Source: Spyradomonas excrementavium (GTDB lineage: Bacteria; Cyanobacteriota; Vampirovibrionia; Gastranaerophilales; Gastranaerophilaceae). Taken from it: DNA of 27,499 nucleotides. The stretch covers positions 1 through 27,499 of the forward strand of contig DVOA01000049.1 in NCBI GenBank assembly GCA_018714005.1, given 5' to 3'. Below, in pieces: positions 21,897-27,499 of the stretch (position 1 is its first letter; each line of letters opens with the position of its first letter). Under the pieces are notes generated by a model. That model was not told the origin of the DNA, ran no database searches, and worked only from the letters and a program-made list of their open reading frames with translations. The position numbers and the translations under genes are program-made.

Positions 21897-22787
21897 ATGA
21901 TAATAAGACCCGAAGATTTTACAATTCACGAACCTGACGAAAAACTGTTGAAAATAATCAATGAAAAAGAGTTCAAAGACAGGGTTTTGTACGAAAAAGA
22001 ATCGGATTTTCACACAATAAAAGTCGTTGAAAATGAAATCGGACGTTTTTTGCATTTTAAAGACACTTATCAGGCGGGATTTATCAATACTGCTGCTTAC
22101 AAAGGGAATTTGCCCTACATAAATTATTTCACAATCCCTTATTTGATAAACAAAGATATAAAATCCGTGCTTTTAATCGGATTCGGCACAGGACGGCTTG
22201 TTAACGACTTTGAAAAGCTTTTTGACGGGCTTGAATGCGTTGATGTTGTTGATATTGAAGAAAATATCTTTGAAATTGCGCAAGATTTCTTCGGATACAA
22301 AAAATCAGAAAAAGTTAGTTTTATTTTGCAAGACGGGCTCGTCTATTTGCGCGGGTGCAAGAAAAAATATGATTTAATTGTGGTTGATGTGGCTTCTGAC
22401 GAGGGAATCGACGACAGGTTTTTAGAGGACGAATATTTTTCCTCCGTAAAATTCTGCCTGAAGAAAAACGGGCTTTTTGTATCAAATTTGTGCGCAAGTC
22501 CTGATTTTAAGCACCCTGAAAACAAGCTTTTTCAACGGATTTCAAAGACATACTCAAAAAATTTTAAATACAATCTGATTTTTAAAGGTAATACCTCGGA
22601 TTTAGTTTATTATGAAGCGTTTTTCGGGATTAAAGAGCGCGTAATTGATATTACGAACGTGATTTTGATTTCGTCAATGTCGAAAATCGGGCTTTCACAA
22701 ACGGATTCTGACGCAAGAGCAAAATTTGATTTAATTAATATTGACATAGAACCTTATATTCGGGATTTATCAGAGAGTACGGGCTAA
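21897..22787 (+). CDS. Spermidine-synthase-like methyltransferase-fold protein
   Basis: A 296-residue protein with the Rossmann fold of the polyamine aminopropyltransferase (SpeE) group: an N-terminal beta region (FHTIKVVENEIGRFLHFKD) then VLLIGFGTGRLVNDF, VDVVDIEENIFEIAQDFF, LQDGLVYLRG and YDLIVVDVASDEGIDDRFL. In true spermidine synthases the binding loop is GGGDG and the catalytic aspartate lies in a D-S-x-D-P motif; here these read GFGTG and VDVASDEG. Polyamine synthesis is therefore doubtful, and it may be a SpeE-like protein of other function. Start ATG 21897 has AAGGA upstream. Its stop is directly followed by the ATG of the first DUF2142 gene, which suggests a shared role in a membrane or cell-surface process. 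Confidence 0.8.
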   Translation: MIIRPEDFTIHEPDEKLLKIINEKEFKDRVLYEKESDFHTIKVVENEIGRFLHFKDTYQAGFINTAAYKGNLPYINYFTIPYLINKDIKSVLLIGFGTGRLVNDFEKLFDGLECVDVVDIEENIFEIAQDFFGYKKSEKVSFILQDGLVYLRGCKKKYDLIVVDVASDEGIDDRFLEDEYFSSVKFCLKKNGLFVSNLCASPDFKHPENKLFQRISKTYSKNFKYNLIFKGNTSDLVYYEAFFGIKERVIDITNVILISSMSKIGLSQTDSDARAKFDLINIDIEPYIRDLSESTG

Positions 22788-24164
22788 ATGGAGAGAATTT
22801 TTAACAAACCAGAAGTGATTTTTTCAATTTTTTCACTCGTTTTGGGCATAATGTTAATATTTATAACCCCGCCTAATCAGGCACCTGATGAAACATTCCA
22901 TTTTGAGCGGGCATATTCTGTTGCGCAGGGGCATTTTATTGCTCAAAAGGTCAATAATCACTCTGGAGGCTTCGCGCCGTGCAATTTGGGCTCGTTTCAG
23001 GAAAAATTTCCCGAAAAAAGCAAAGCCTATAAAAATGCGGGCAATAAAATCAATGCAAATAAGCTAAAAAAAGCTTTAACGATAAAATCAAACAAAAACC
23101 GCTGTTTTTATGACCAGCGCCAGCAGGCTCTTTACTCACCTGCCGCATATATTCCTAATTCAGCGGGAATTCTGGTTTCAAAAATTTTTACGGATTCGAT
23201 ATACCTGATTTTCATTACAGCAAGAATATTTTCGCTTCTTTTTTACACAATTCTGGGGTATTTGGCCATAAAATCCATACCTTTTTTAAAGGAGATAACA
23301 ATGCTGATTTTGCTTATGCCAATGTCGTTGACGCTGGGCATGTCAGTGTCTTCGGACGGGGTGCTGATTGCCCTGTTTACGCTTTATTTTGCAAAAATTC
23401 TTGAATATTCAGCCTCACCGAATCCTATGAACAAAAAACAGTTTTTATTGCTCGCTTTTCTTGCTTTGTGGATAGCACTGATAAAACAGAGCTTTATTTT
23501 GACGCTTTTTGCGTTTTTTATACCGCAAGACAAATTCAAAAATCTGTTTAAAAATTACAATATTTGCTTTTTGCCCGTAATAGTTCTGCTTTTGCCGGCG
23601 TTTTTGAGTTCAATTTTATGGACAACCCTGATTTCAGACCTCTATGTTCCGCTGCATAACGCAAATCCACAACTGCAAATGAATTTTTTGCTAAATCATC
23701 CGCTCAGCGTGCTTTCTTCATTTGTTGAAACATGGAATATTGATTTTTTGCTTGTAATAAAAAGCCTAATCGGGCATCTGGGTGCATTTTATTTTCCGCT
23801 GGGGAATTATGTGTATTTTTTATATTTATCCGCATTTTTTATAAACCTTTTCTGCTCTTCAGACCCCAAAAGCTTCAAACTGCCCGTTTTTCAGCTTTTT
23901 GCGCTAATATTTGTATATTGCCTGTTTATAAATATCGTACTTTATTTCAGCTGGGTGCCTCCAGGGGCTTCCGGCTACTGGGAAGGGCTGCAGGGGCGGT
24001 ATTTCATACCGGTTCTTCTGCCGTTTTTCACTTTATTATTCTCAATTTTGCCCCGCAACCCGTCACGTTTGACAAAATTTTTGCCGTTTTTTAATCTGTT
24101 TGTGCTGTTAATTGTTTATCAGAATGTTCTCGCGATTTTATTTAACGCATACTGGCGGATTTGA
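22788..24164 (+). CDS. DUF2142 polytopic membrane protein (first copy)
   Basis: A 458-residue membrane protein with about ten hydrophobic segments. It has the DUF2142 signatures: an N-terminal loop TPPNQAPDETFHFERAYSVA with acidic residues just after the first membrane helix, the inner motif ILLMPMSLTLGMSVSSDG, and the C-terminal SWVPPGASGYWEGLQGRYFIPV. The topology resembles GT-C glycosyltransferases, and many members lie in polysaccharide or wall-glycan gene clusters, but the activity is unproven. The start codon directly follows the stop of the SpeE-like gene (TAA-ATG), so translation is coupled. A second copy follows after 71 nt. Confidence 0.9.
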   Translation: MERIFNKPEVIFSIFSLVLGIMLIFITPPNQAPDETFHFERAYSVAQGHFIAQKVNNHSGGFAPCNLGSFQEKFPEKSKAYKNAGNKINANKLKKALTIKSNKNRCFYDQRQQALYSPAAYIPNSAGILVSKIFTDSIYLIFITARIFSLLFYTILGYLAIKSIPFLKEITMLILLMPMSLTLGMSVSSDGVLIALFTLYFAKILEYSASPNPMNKKQFLLLAFLALWIALIKQSFILTLFAFFIPQDKFKNLFKNYNICFLPVIVLLLPAFLSSILWTTLISDLYVPLHNANPQLQMNFLLNHPLSVLSSFVETWNIDFLLVIKSLIGHLGAFYFPLGNYVYFLYLSAFFINLFCSSDPKSFKLPVFQLFALIFVYCLFINIVLYFSWVPPGASGYWEGLQGRYFIPVLLPFFTLLFSILPRNPSRLTKFLPFFNLFVLLIVYQNVLAILFNAYWRI

Positions 24165-24174
24165 TAACTAATTA

Positions 24175-24203
24175 TTGATTAAAAGAAATATTACATATAA
24201 GAT
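24175..24203 (+). promoter_or_regulatory. Candidate promoter for the second DUF2142 gene
   Basis: TTGATT (24175-24180), a 17-nt spacer, TAAGAT (24198-24203); TATAAG at 24196 is an alternative -10. This would allow separate expression of the second copy, with a leader of about 26 nt. Confidence 0.45.
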
Positions 24204-24235
24204 AAAAACCGGAGCTGATTTAAGCGGATAAAAGA

Positions 24236-25633
24236 ATGAACAGCATAAAAAATAAATTTTTAAGCACAGAAATTGCATTTGTTATTTGTTCAATATTTTT
24301 CGGGGCACTTTTGCTTATACTCACGCCGCCTATGCAATCAGCTGATGAACAGTATCATTTTACAAGAGCTTATTCCATAGCAAACGGGCACATAAAAGCT
24401 TTAAAAAGCGGAAATACGATGGGGAATTTCCTTCCGGAGGGATTTCAGGAGTTCGCAAACAGCTATTCCGAGCTATACACCAATAAAAACGCGCATACCA
24501 GCTTTGAAGAAATAAGAAAAACCGAAAATATCAAAACAACCTCCGGAAATAAGTTCTTCTGCCATCAGTCTTACATGGCGCTTTATTCTCCGGCTGCTTA
24601 TCTTCCGCAGGTAGCAGGAATCGCGCTTGCTCAGCTTTTTACGGGCTCAATCCTATGGCTGCTTGTCAGTGCAAAGGTTTCTTTGCTGATTTTTTATACA
24701 ATAGCAGGATATTTTTCGATAAAAGCGCTGCCATTTCTGAAAAATGCCGCATTTTTGATTCTTTTAATGCCAATGTCGCTTTCAATGGGCGCTTCTGTTT
24801 CTGCTGACGGGGTTTTGATTGCAATAAGCGTTTTGTATTTTGCTAAAATACTGCAATACTCGTATTCTGCCGAAACACTGTCCAAAAAACAGTTCTTTTT
24901 CTTAATGTTTCTGGCAATTATGCTTGCGCTCATTAAACAGAGCTTTCTGGTAACGCTTTTCGCTCTTTTTATACCTCCTGAAAAATTTTCGGCGCTGTTC
25001 AAAACCCAAAAGTTGAATCCGTATCCTGTAAAAATAATTTTACTGCTTCTGCCGGCATTTTTAGCTTCTTTGCTGTGGTCGCAGCTTATCTTCGGGATTT
25101 ATGTACCAATACATGGCGCAAATCCCGGTTTGCAGATTGAATTTATACTGCACCATCCGGCAGAATACCTGAAATCACTAGCTTTGACCTTAAATATGTA
25201 TTTTAAGCTCATTCTTTTCAGCACAATAGGAATTCTGGGCTGGCTTGATATAATATTTAGACCATACGTTTACTGGTCTTATATTAGCGTATTGTTTTTA
25301 AACATAATATTCACCCCCGGCGCTCTTGAGAAAATTTCCTCGGGTATATTTCAAAAACTGCTGTTAATCGGGCTTTTTGCGCTAAATATTTTTGTAATAA
25401 GCACAATAATCTACGTAACATGGGTTCCGCCCTATTACACGGGAATCTGGGGCGGGCTGCAGGGAAGATATTTTATACCGGTGCTTTTACCGTTTTTAGC
25501 ATTTTTGTTTTTGCTATACAACCGGTATTTCAAACCCCAAAAAGCGCAATGGATAAACCTTATAAACGGTTTGCTGCTTTTGATAACGTACTTTAATGCT
25601 GCTCTGGCATTGTTTTTGAGATATTTTTATTAA
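24236..25633 (+). CDS. DUF2142 polytopic membrane protein (second copy)
   Basis: A 465-residue paralogue of the gene just upstream. Matching landmarks occur in the same order: TPPMQSADEQYHFTRAYSIA, the YSPAAYLPQVAGIA segment, ILLMPMSLSMGASVSADGVL, IKQSFLVTLFALFIP and TWVPPYYTGIWGGLQGRYFI. The loop between the first and second membrane segments differs most between copies, which may reflect different acceptor or donor substrates. Probable role is membrane glycan or lipid-linked sugar transfer, by family context only. The start at 24236 has a weak ribosome binding site. The stop overlaps the stop of rnpA by 4 nt. Confidence 0.9.
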   Translation: MNSIKNKFLSTEIAFVICSIFFGALLLILTPPMQSADEQYHFTRAYSIANGHIKALKSGNTMGNFLPEGFQEFANSYSELYTNKNAHTSFEEIRKTENIKTTSGNKFFCHQSYMALYSPAAYLPQVAGIALAQLFTGSILWLLVSAKVSLLIFYTIAGYFSIKALPFLKNAAFLILLMPMSLSMGASVSADGVLIAISVLYFAKILQYSYSAETLSKKQFFFLMFLAIMLALIKQSFLVTLFALFIPPEKFSALFKTQKLNPYPVKIILLLLPAFLASLLWSQLIFGIYVPIHGANPGLQIEFILHHPAEYLKSLALTLNMYFKLILFSTIGILGWLDIIFRPYVYWSYISVLFLNIIFTPGALEKISSGIFQKLLLIGLFALNIFVISTIIYVTWVPPYYTGIWGGLQGRYFIPVLLPFLAFLFLLYNRYFKPQKAQWINLINGLLLLITYFNAALALFLRYFY

Positions 25634-25986
25634 ATTTTTTCAATTTTTTTGCAAATATGAGAAACCGCCTCATAAACCGCATGAAAATCTGCGCCCAGAG
25701 CCTCCTGTTTGGGCAGGAAGACAAGTGAAAGATTTTTTTGAGGGAATTGACCGTTTTTTATCAGCAAACGGCAGGATTCGCGTATCAGGCGCTTTATTTT
25801 GTTTCTTTTTACGGCGCGTTTGTGAAATTTTTTGCTCACAACAAAACCTATTTTTGTCTGCTGCGTTTCATCAGCCTTTTTTTTGCCGCAATAAACCGTT
25901 AGCAGGCGGTTGCCGGCGATTTTTCTCTGTTTGTAAGTTGCGTCAAAAGCTTTTCTGTTCTTTAATCTGAAACGTTTTGGAAGCAT
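25630..25986 (-). CDS. rnpA: Ribonuclease P protein component
   Basis: Basic protein subunit of RNase P, which with the RNA subunit matures the 5' ends of tRNAs. The 118-residue protein begins MLPKRFRLKNRKAFDATYKQ and has the RNR-type signature KRAVKRNKIKRLIRESCRL. ATG 25986 is preceded by GAGGGG. It follows rpmH on the same strand, the near-universal order, but the yidD/yidC genes that often come next are absent: the gene meets the convergent DUF2142 gene instead. The RNA subunit gene is not in this window. Confidence 0.96.
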   Translation of the reverse strand: MLPKRFRLKNRKAFDATYKQRKIAGNRLLTVYCGKKKADETQQTKIGFVVSKKFHKRAVKRNKIKRLIRESCRLLIKNGQFPQKNLSLVFLPKQEALGADFHAVYEAVSHICKKIEKI

Positions 25987-26003
25987 AACCCCTCATAAAA
26001 CAA

Positions 26004-26021
26004 CAGACCCGTAAGGGCCTG
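26004..26021 (-). terminator. Hairpin between rpmH and rnpA (possible attenuator)
   Basis: In the leftward transcript CAGGCCC and GGGUCUG pair over 7 bp (one G-U) around a UUAC loop, followed by a U-rich stretch (UUGUUUUAU). It could partly terminate or be a processing site, giving much more L34 than RnpA. Confidence 0.55.
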
Positions 26022-26046
26022 CTGGAAACTTAAACTTAACAATAAA

Positions 26047-26199
26047 CTACGCTCTTTTTTTCGCAGTGATAGCAAGTTTGTGTCTGCCTTTAGCTCTGCG
26101 TCTGTTTATTGTTTTAACACCGGCTGAAGTAGCCATTCTGGCTCTGAAACCGCTGACTTTTTGTCTTTTTCTTTTTGTTCCTTCTAATGTGCGTCTCAT
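26047..26199 (-). CDS. rpmH: Ribosomal protein L34
   Basis: Large-subunit ribosomal protein of 50 residues, very basic. The start RRTLEGTKRKRQ and the SGFRARMATSAG core, with RRRAKGRHKLAI near the end, match the form typical of cyanobacteria (T-L-x-G-T-x-R-K) rather than the K-R-T-F/Y-Q-P form of most other bacteria. The start at 26199 has AAGGAG 6-7 nt upstream, which rules out longer frames. It has a strong promoter just upstream and is followed by the hairpin and rnpA. Confidence 0.96.
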   Translation of the reverse strand: MRRTLEGTKRKRQKVSGFRARMATSAGVKTINRRRAKGRHKLAITAKKRA

Positions 26200-26210
26200 T
26201 TTATTGCTCC

Positions 26211-26238
26211 TTGAATAAATTTCATTGCGTTGTATTAT
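26211..26238 (+). promoter_or_regulatory. Candidate promoter for proC
   Basis: TTGAAT (26211-26216), a 16-nt spacer, TATTAT (26233-26238), leaving a leader of about 45 nt before the proC ATG at 26292. It is interleaved with the rpmH promoter on the other strand. Confidence 0.5.
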
Positions 26239-26265
26239 GATAAATAAGAAATGACGCAAAGTCAA
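26237..26265 (-). promoter_or_regulatory. Strong promoter candidate for rpmH-rnpA
   Basis: Reading leftwards: TTGACT (26265-26260), a 17-nt spacer, TATCAT (26242-26237). Near-consensus spacing and sequence suit a ribosomal protein gene. Its -10 overlaps the -10 of the opposing proC promoter by two bases. Confidence 0.6.
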
Positions 26266-26291
26266 TGATGGATTAATAAAGGTTTACTAAA

Positions 26292-27098
26292 ATGAAAAAA
26301 CAAATCGCATTTATAGGCGCCGGAAAGATGGCAAGCGCCGTTATTAAAGGGCTTTTAAACTCACAAATTTTCGACAAAGACTCAATCAGAGCCGCAGAAG
26401 TCAACGAAGAAACAGCAAAAAAAGCGCAAAATGACCTCGGAATCTCCATTTTTAAAGACGCAAAGGAGGCAATAAAGGGCGCAGACATTATTCTGATGGC
26501 AACAAAGCCTTTTGTTGTTGAAGAAATTCTAGAAAGCTTAAAATCTGATATCACCGAAAAGCAGCTTATTGTTTCAATTGCCGCAGGCATAACTTTTGAG
26601 AAAATTGAGCGAATTCTCGGCAAAAAACAGAGAATTATACGCGTAATGCCCAACACACCGGCACTTCTCGAGGCAGGAATGAGCGCTGTTTGCAAGAATT
26701 CAGCGGCACATCTTGAGGATTTGGAAGAAGTTCTCGGTATTTTTTCTAAAATCGGCAAGGCTGTTACCTGCGATGAAGCTGATATTGACGCAATTACCGG
26801 AGTTTCAGGCTCGGGGCCGGCTTTTTATTATTACATAATCGAACAAATCGCAAGAGCCGGCGAAAAACTGGGCTTGAACTATGAAACCGCGCTCACGCTT
26901 TCCGCCCAAACCGCTCTCGGGGCAGCAAAAATGGTTCTTGAAACAGGACATACCCCGCAAGAACTCATTACCGCAGTCACAACGCCCGGCGGAACAACCG
27001 CAGAGGGCAACAAAGTGCTCGCAGAAAGCAGCATTTCGGAAATACTTTTTGAAACCGTCAAAAAAACGGCTGAAAAATCAGAATCAATGAGCAAATAG
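26292..27098 (+). CDS. proC: Pyrroline-5-carboxylate reductase
   Basis: Last step of proline synthesis: reduces pyrroline-5-carboxylate with NAD(P)H. The 268-residue protein has the N-terminal dinucleotide-binding loop FIGAGKMASAVIKGLL, the middle MPNTPALLEAGMSAV, and the C-terminal dimer/active-site region ITGVSGSGPAFYYYIIEQ and VTTPGGTTAEGNKVL. The length is normal. ATG 26292 has AAAGG upstream. It ends 4 nt from the end of the convergent secG. No proA or proB is present in the window. Confidence 0.96.
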   Translation: MKKQIAFIGAGKMASAVIKGLLNSQIFDKDSIRAAEVNEETAKKAQNDLGISIFKDAKEAIKGADIILMATKPFVVEEILESLKSDITEKQLIVSIAAGITFEKIERILGKKQRIIRVMPNTPALLEAGMSAVCKNSAAHLEDLEEVLGIFSKIGKAVTCDEADIDAITGVSGSGPAFYYYIIEQIARAGEKLGLNYETALTLSAQTALGAAKMVLETGHTPQELITAVTTPGGTTAEGNKVLAESSISEILFETVKKTAEKSESMSK

Positions 27099-27102
27099 CC
27101 CG

Positions 27103-27327
27103 TTAACCCACAATTTTGAATCCGGTAAGAAAAGTTGTGATAAAGAAAACTATTGCAACCCACATTGTGAGCTTATTCAAGCCGGATTCAGCATTTTTCT
27201 GTGAAGAAAAAGCCTGCGCCATTCCGCCGATAGAAGCGATTCCGTCACCTTTTGGCGAGTGGATAAGAACTAACACAATCAGCAAAAGCGCTGAAATAAT
27301 TTGAATTGTCCATAAAAATATAAGCAT
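27103..27327 (-). CDS. secG: Protein translocase subunit SecG
   Basis: Small inner-membrane subunit of the SecYEG channel. The 74-residue protein has two membrane segments (about residues 3-22 and 52-72) joined by the conserved loop HSPKGDGIASIGG...FSSQKNAESGLNKLT, where GxGxAxxFG is the usual pattern. ATG 27327 has AAGGAAG about 5 nt upstream. It lies 15 nt after the UPF0235 gene on the same strand and is probably co-transcribed with it. Confidence 0.94.
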   Translation of the reverse strand: MLIFLWTIQIISALLLIVLVLIHSPKGDGIASIGGMAQAFSSQKNAESGLNKLTMWVAIVFFITTFLTGFKIVG

Positions 27328-27341
27328 TTTTCTTCCTTTTT

Positions 27342-27499
27342 TTAATTGTAATCTAACCCAATACTATCACAAAAACTTTTAATTTGTTCAATAGTGCATC
27401 CGTCTATATAAAGCGATTTTATTTTTGAGGTCGAGCCGGATACCAGCGAGATTGAAGATTTCGGGACTTTTAAAAGCTTTGAAAAGTACTTCACCAGCT
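27342..27499 (-). CDS. UPF0235 (YggU/DUF167) family protein, N-terminus cut off
   Basis: The leftward frame enters from the right edge of the window with no start visible. About 51 residues remain, ending in a TAA. The segment LVKYFSKLLKVPKSSISLVS followed by GSTSKIKSLYIDG matches the C-terminal half of the UPF0235 family (typical: LxKxLAK-x-L-x-x-P-K-S-x-I-x-I-x-x-G-x-x-S-R-x-K). The family is small and of unknown function. It lies directly upstream of secG. Confidence 0.82.
   Translation of the reverse strand, partial: LVKYFSKLLKVPKSSISLVSGSTSKIKSLYIDGCTIEQIKSFCDSIGLDYN

Noticed and set aside
26200..26291. Possible replication origin beside rpmH-rnpA
   Set aside because: No dnaA gene and no cluster of DnaA boxes (TTATCCACA-like) is visible; the gap is filled by two promoters.
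1..27499. tRNA or rRNA genes, CRISPR arrays, insertion sequences, prophage
   Set aside because: I looked for tRNA arms, regularly spaced repeats, transposases and terminal inverted repeats by eye and saw none; short or degenerate ones could be missed.

Overview
The window looks like chromosomal DNA from a low-GC, fermentative, two-membraned bacterium. The best guess is a non-photosynthetic cyanobacterial relative of the Melainabacteria/Vampirovibrionia type, for example Gastranaerophilales. Four things point there: (1) a ribosomal protein L34 of cyanobacterial style (N-terminal RRTLEGTKRKRQ followed by SGFRARM); (2) an AsmA-like envelope protein, which implies an outer membrane; (3) a HydE maturase for [FeFe]-hydrogenase together with a class I (Fe-S) fumarase, which suggests anaerobic life; (4) several lineage-flavoured proteins sharing a short N-terminal F-x-A motif and lacking ordinary signal peptides. 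This placement is inference; no rRNA gene is present to confirm it.

Layout. Positions 1-4177 are a leftward block: metG, a 119-aa unknown, an 82-aa unknown, prfB (with an intact +1 programmed frameshift) and a PAP2 phosphatase cut by the window edge. Positions 4253-10796 hold rph, a YkgJ-type cysteine-cluster protein, a HAD phosphatase, RNase HIII and a large AsmA-like protein. Positions 10756-17573 are the most unusual part: a 5'-nucleotidase without a signal peptide, a glycine-zipper protein, a fused class I fumarase whose start codon lies in a strong hairpin, a predicted papain/C39-like cysteine peptidase and a stand-alone OLD-type TOPRIM protein. Positions 17585-21861 carry nadA and hydE, diverging from a region with two operator-like dyads, then a leftward rsmA-ispE-SGNH hydrolase operon. 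Positions 21897-25633 hold a spermidine-synthase-like protein joined to two tandem DUF2142 membrane proteins. The right end has rpmH-rnpA, proC, secG and a partial UPF0235 (YggU) gene.

Most genes are housekeeping: translation and tRNA/rRNA processing (metG, prfB, rph, rsmA, rnpA, rpmH), NAD, isoprenoid and proline synthesis (nadA, ispE, proC) and Sec export (secG). Genes are tightly packed: all eight convergent gene pairs overlap or are separated by at most 18 nt. I found no rRNA, tRNA, CRISPR array, insertion sequence or phage gene, and no gene-free stretch longer than about 165 nt.

The best lead for an undescribed system is the shared N-terminal motif (hydrophobic or Pro, any residue, Phe, then Gly/Arg/Lys/Asn, then usually Ala) on four otherwise unrelated proteins, two of them enzyme-like and expected outside the cytoplasm. 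It may be a sorting or export tag. Second are the fumarase start-codon hairpin and the paired dyads between nadA and hydE.
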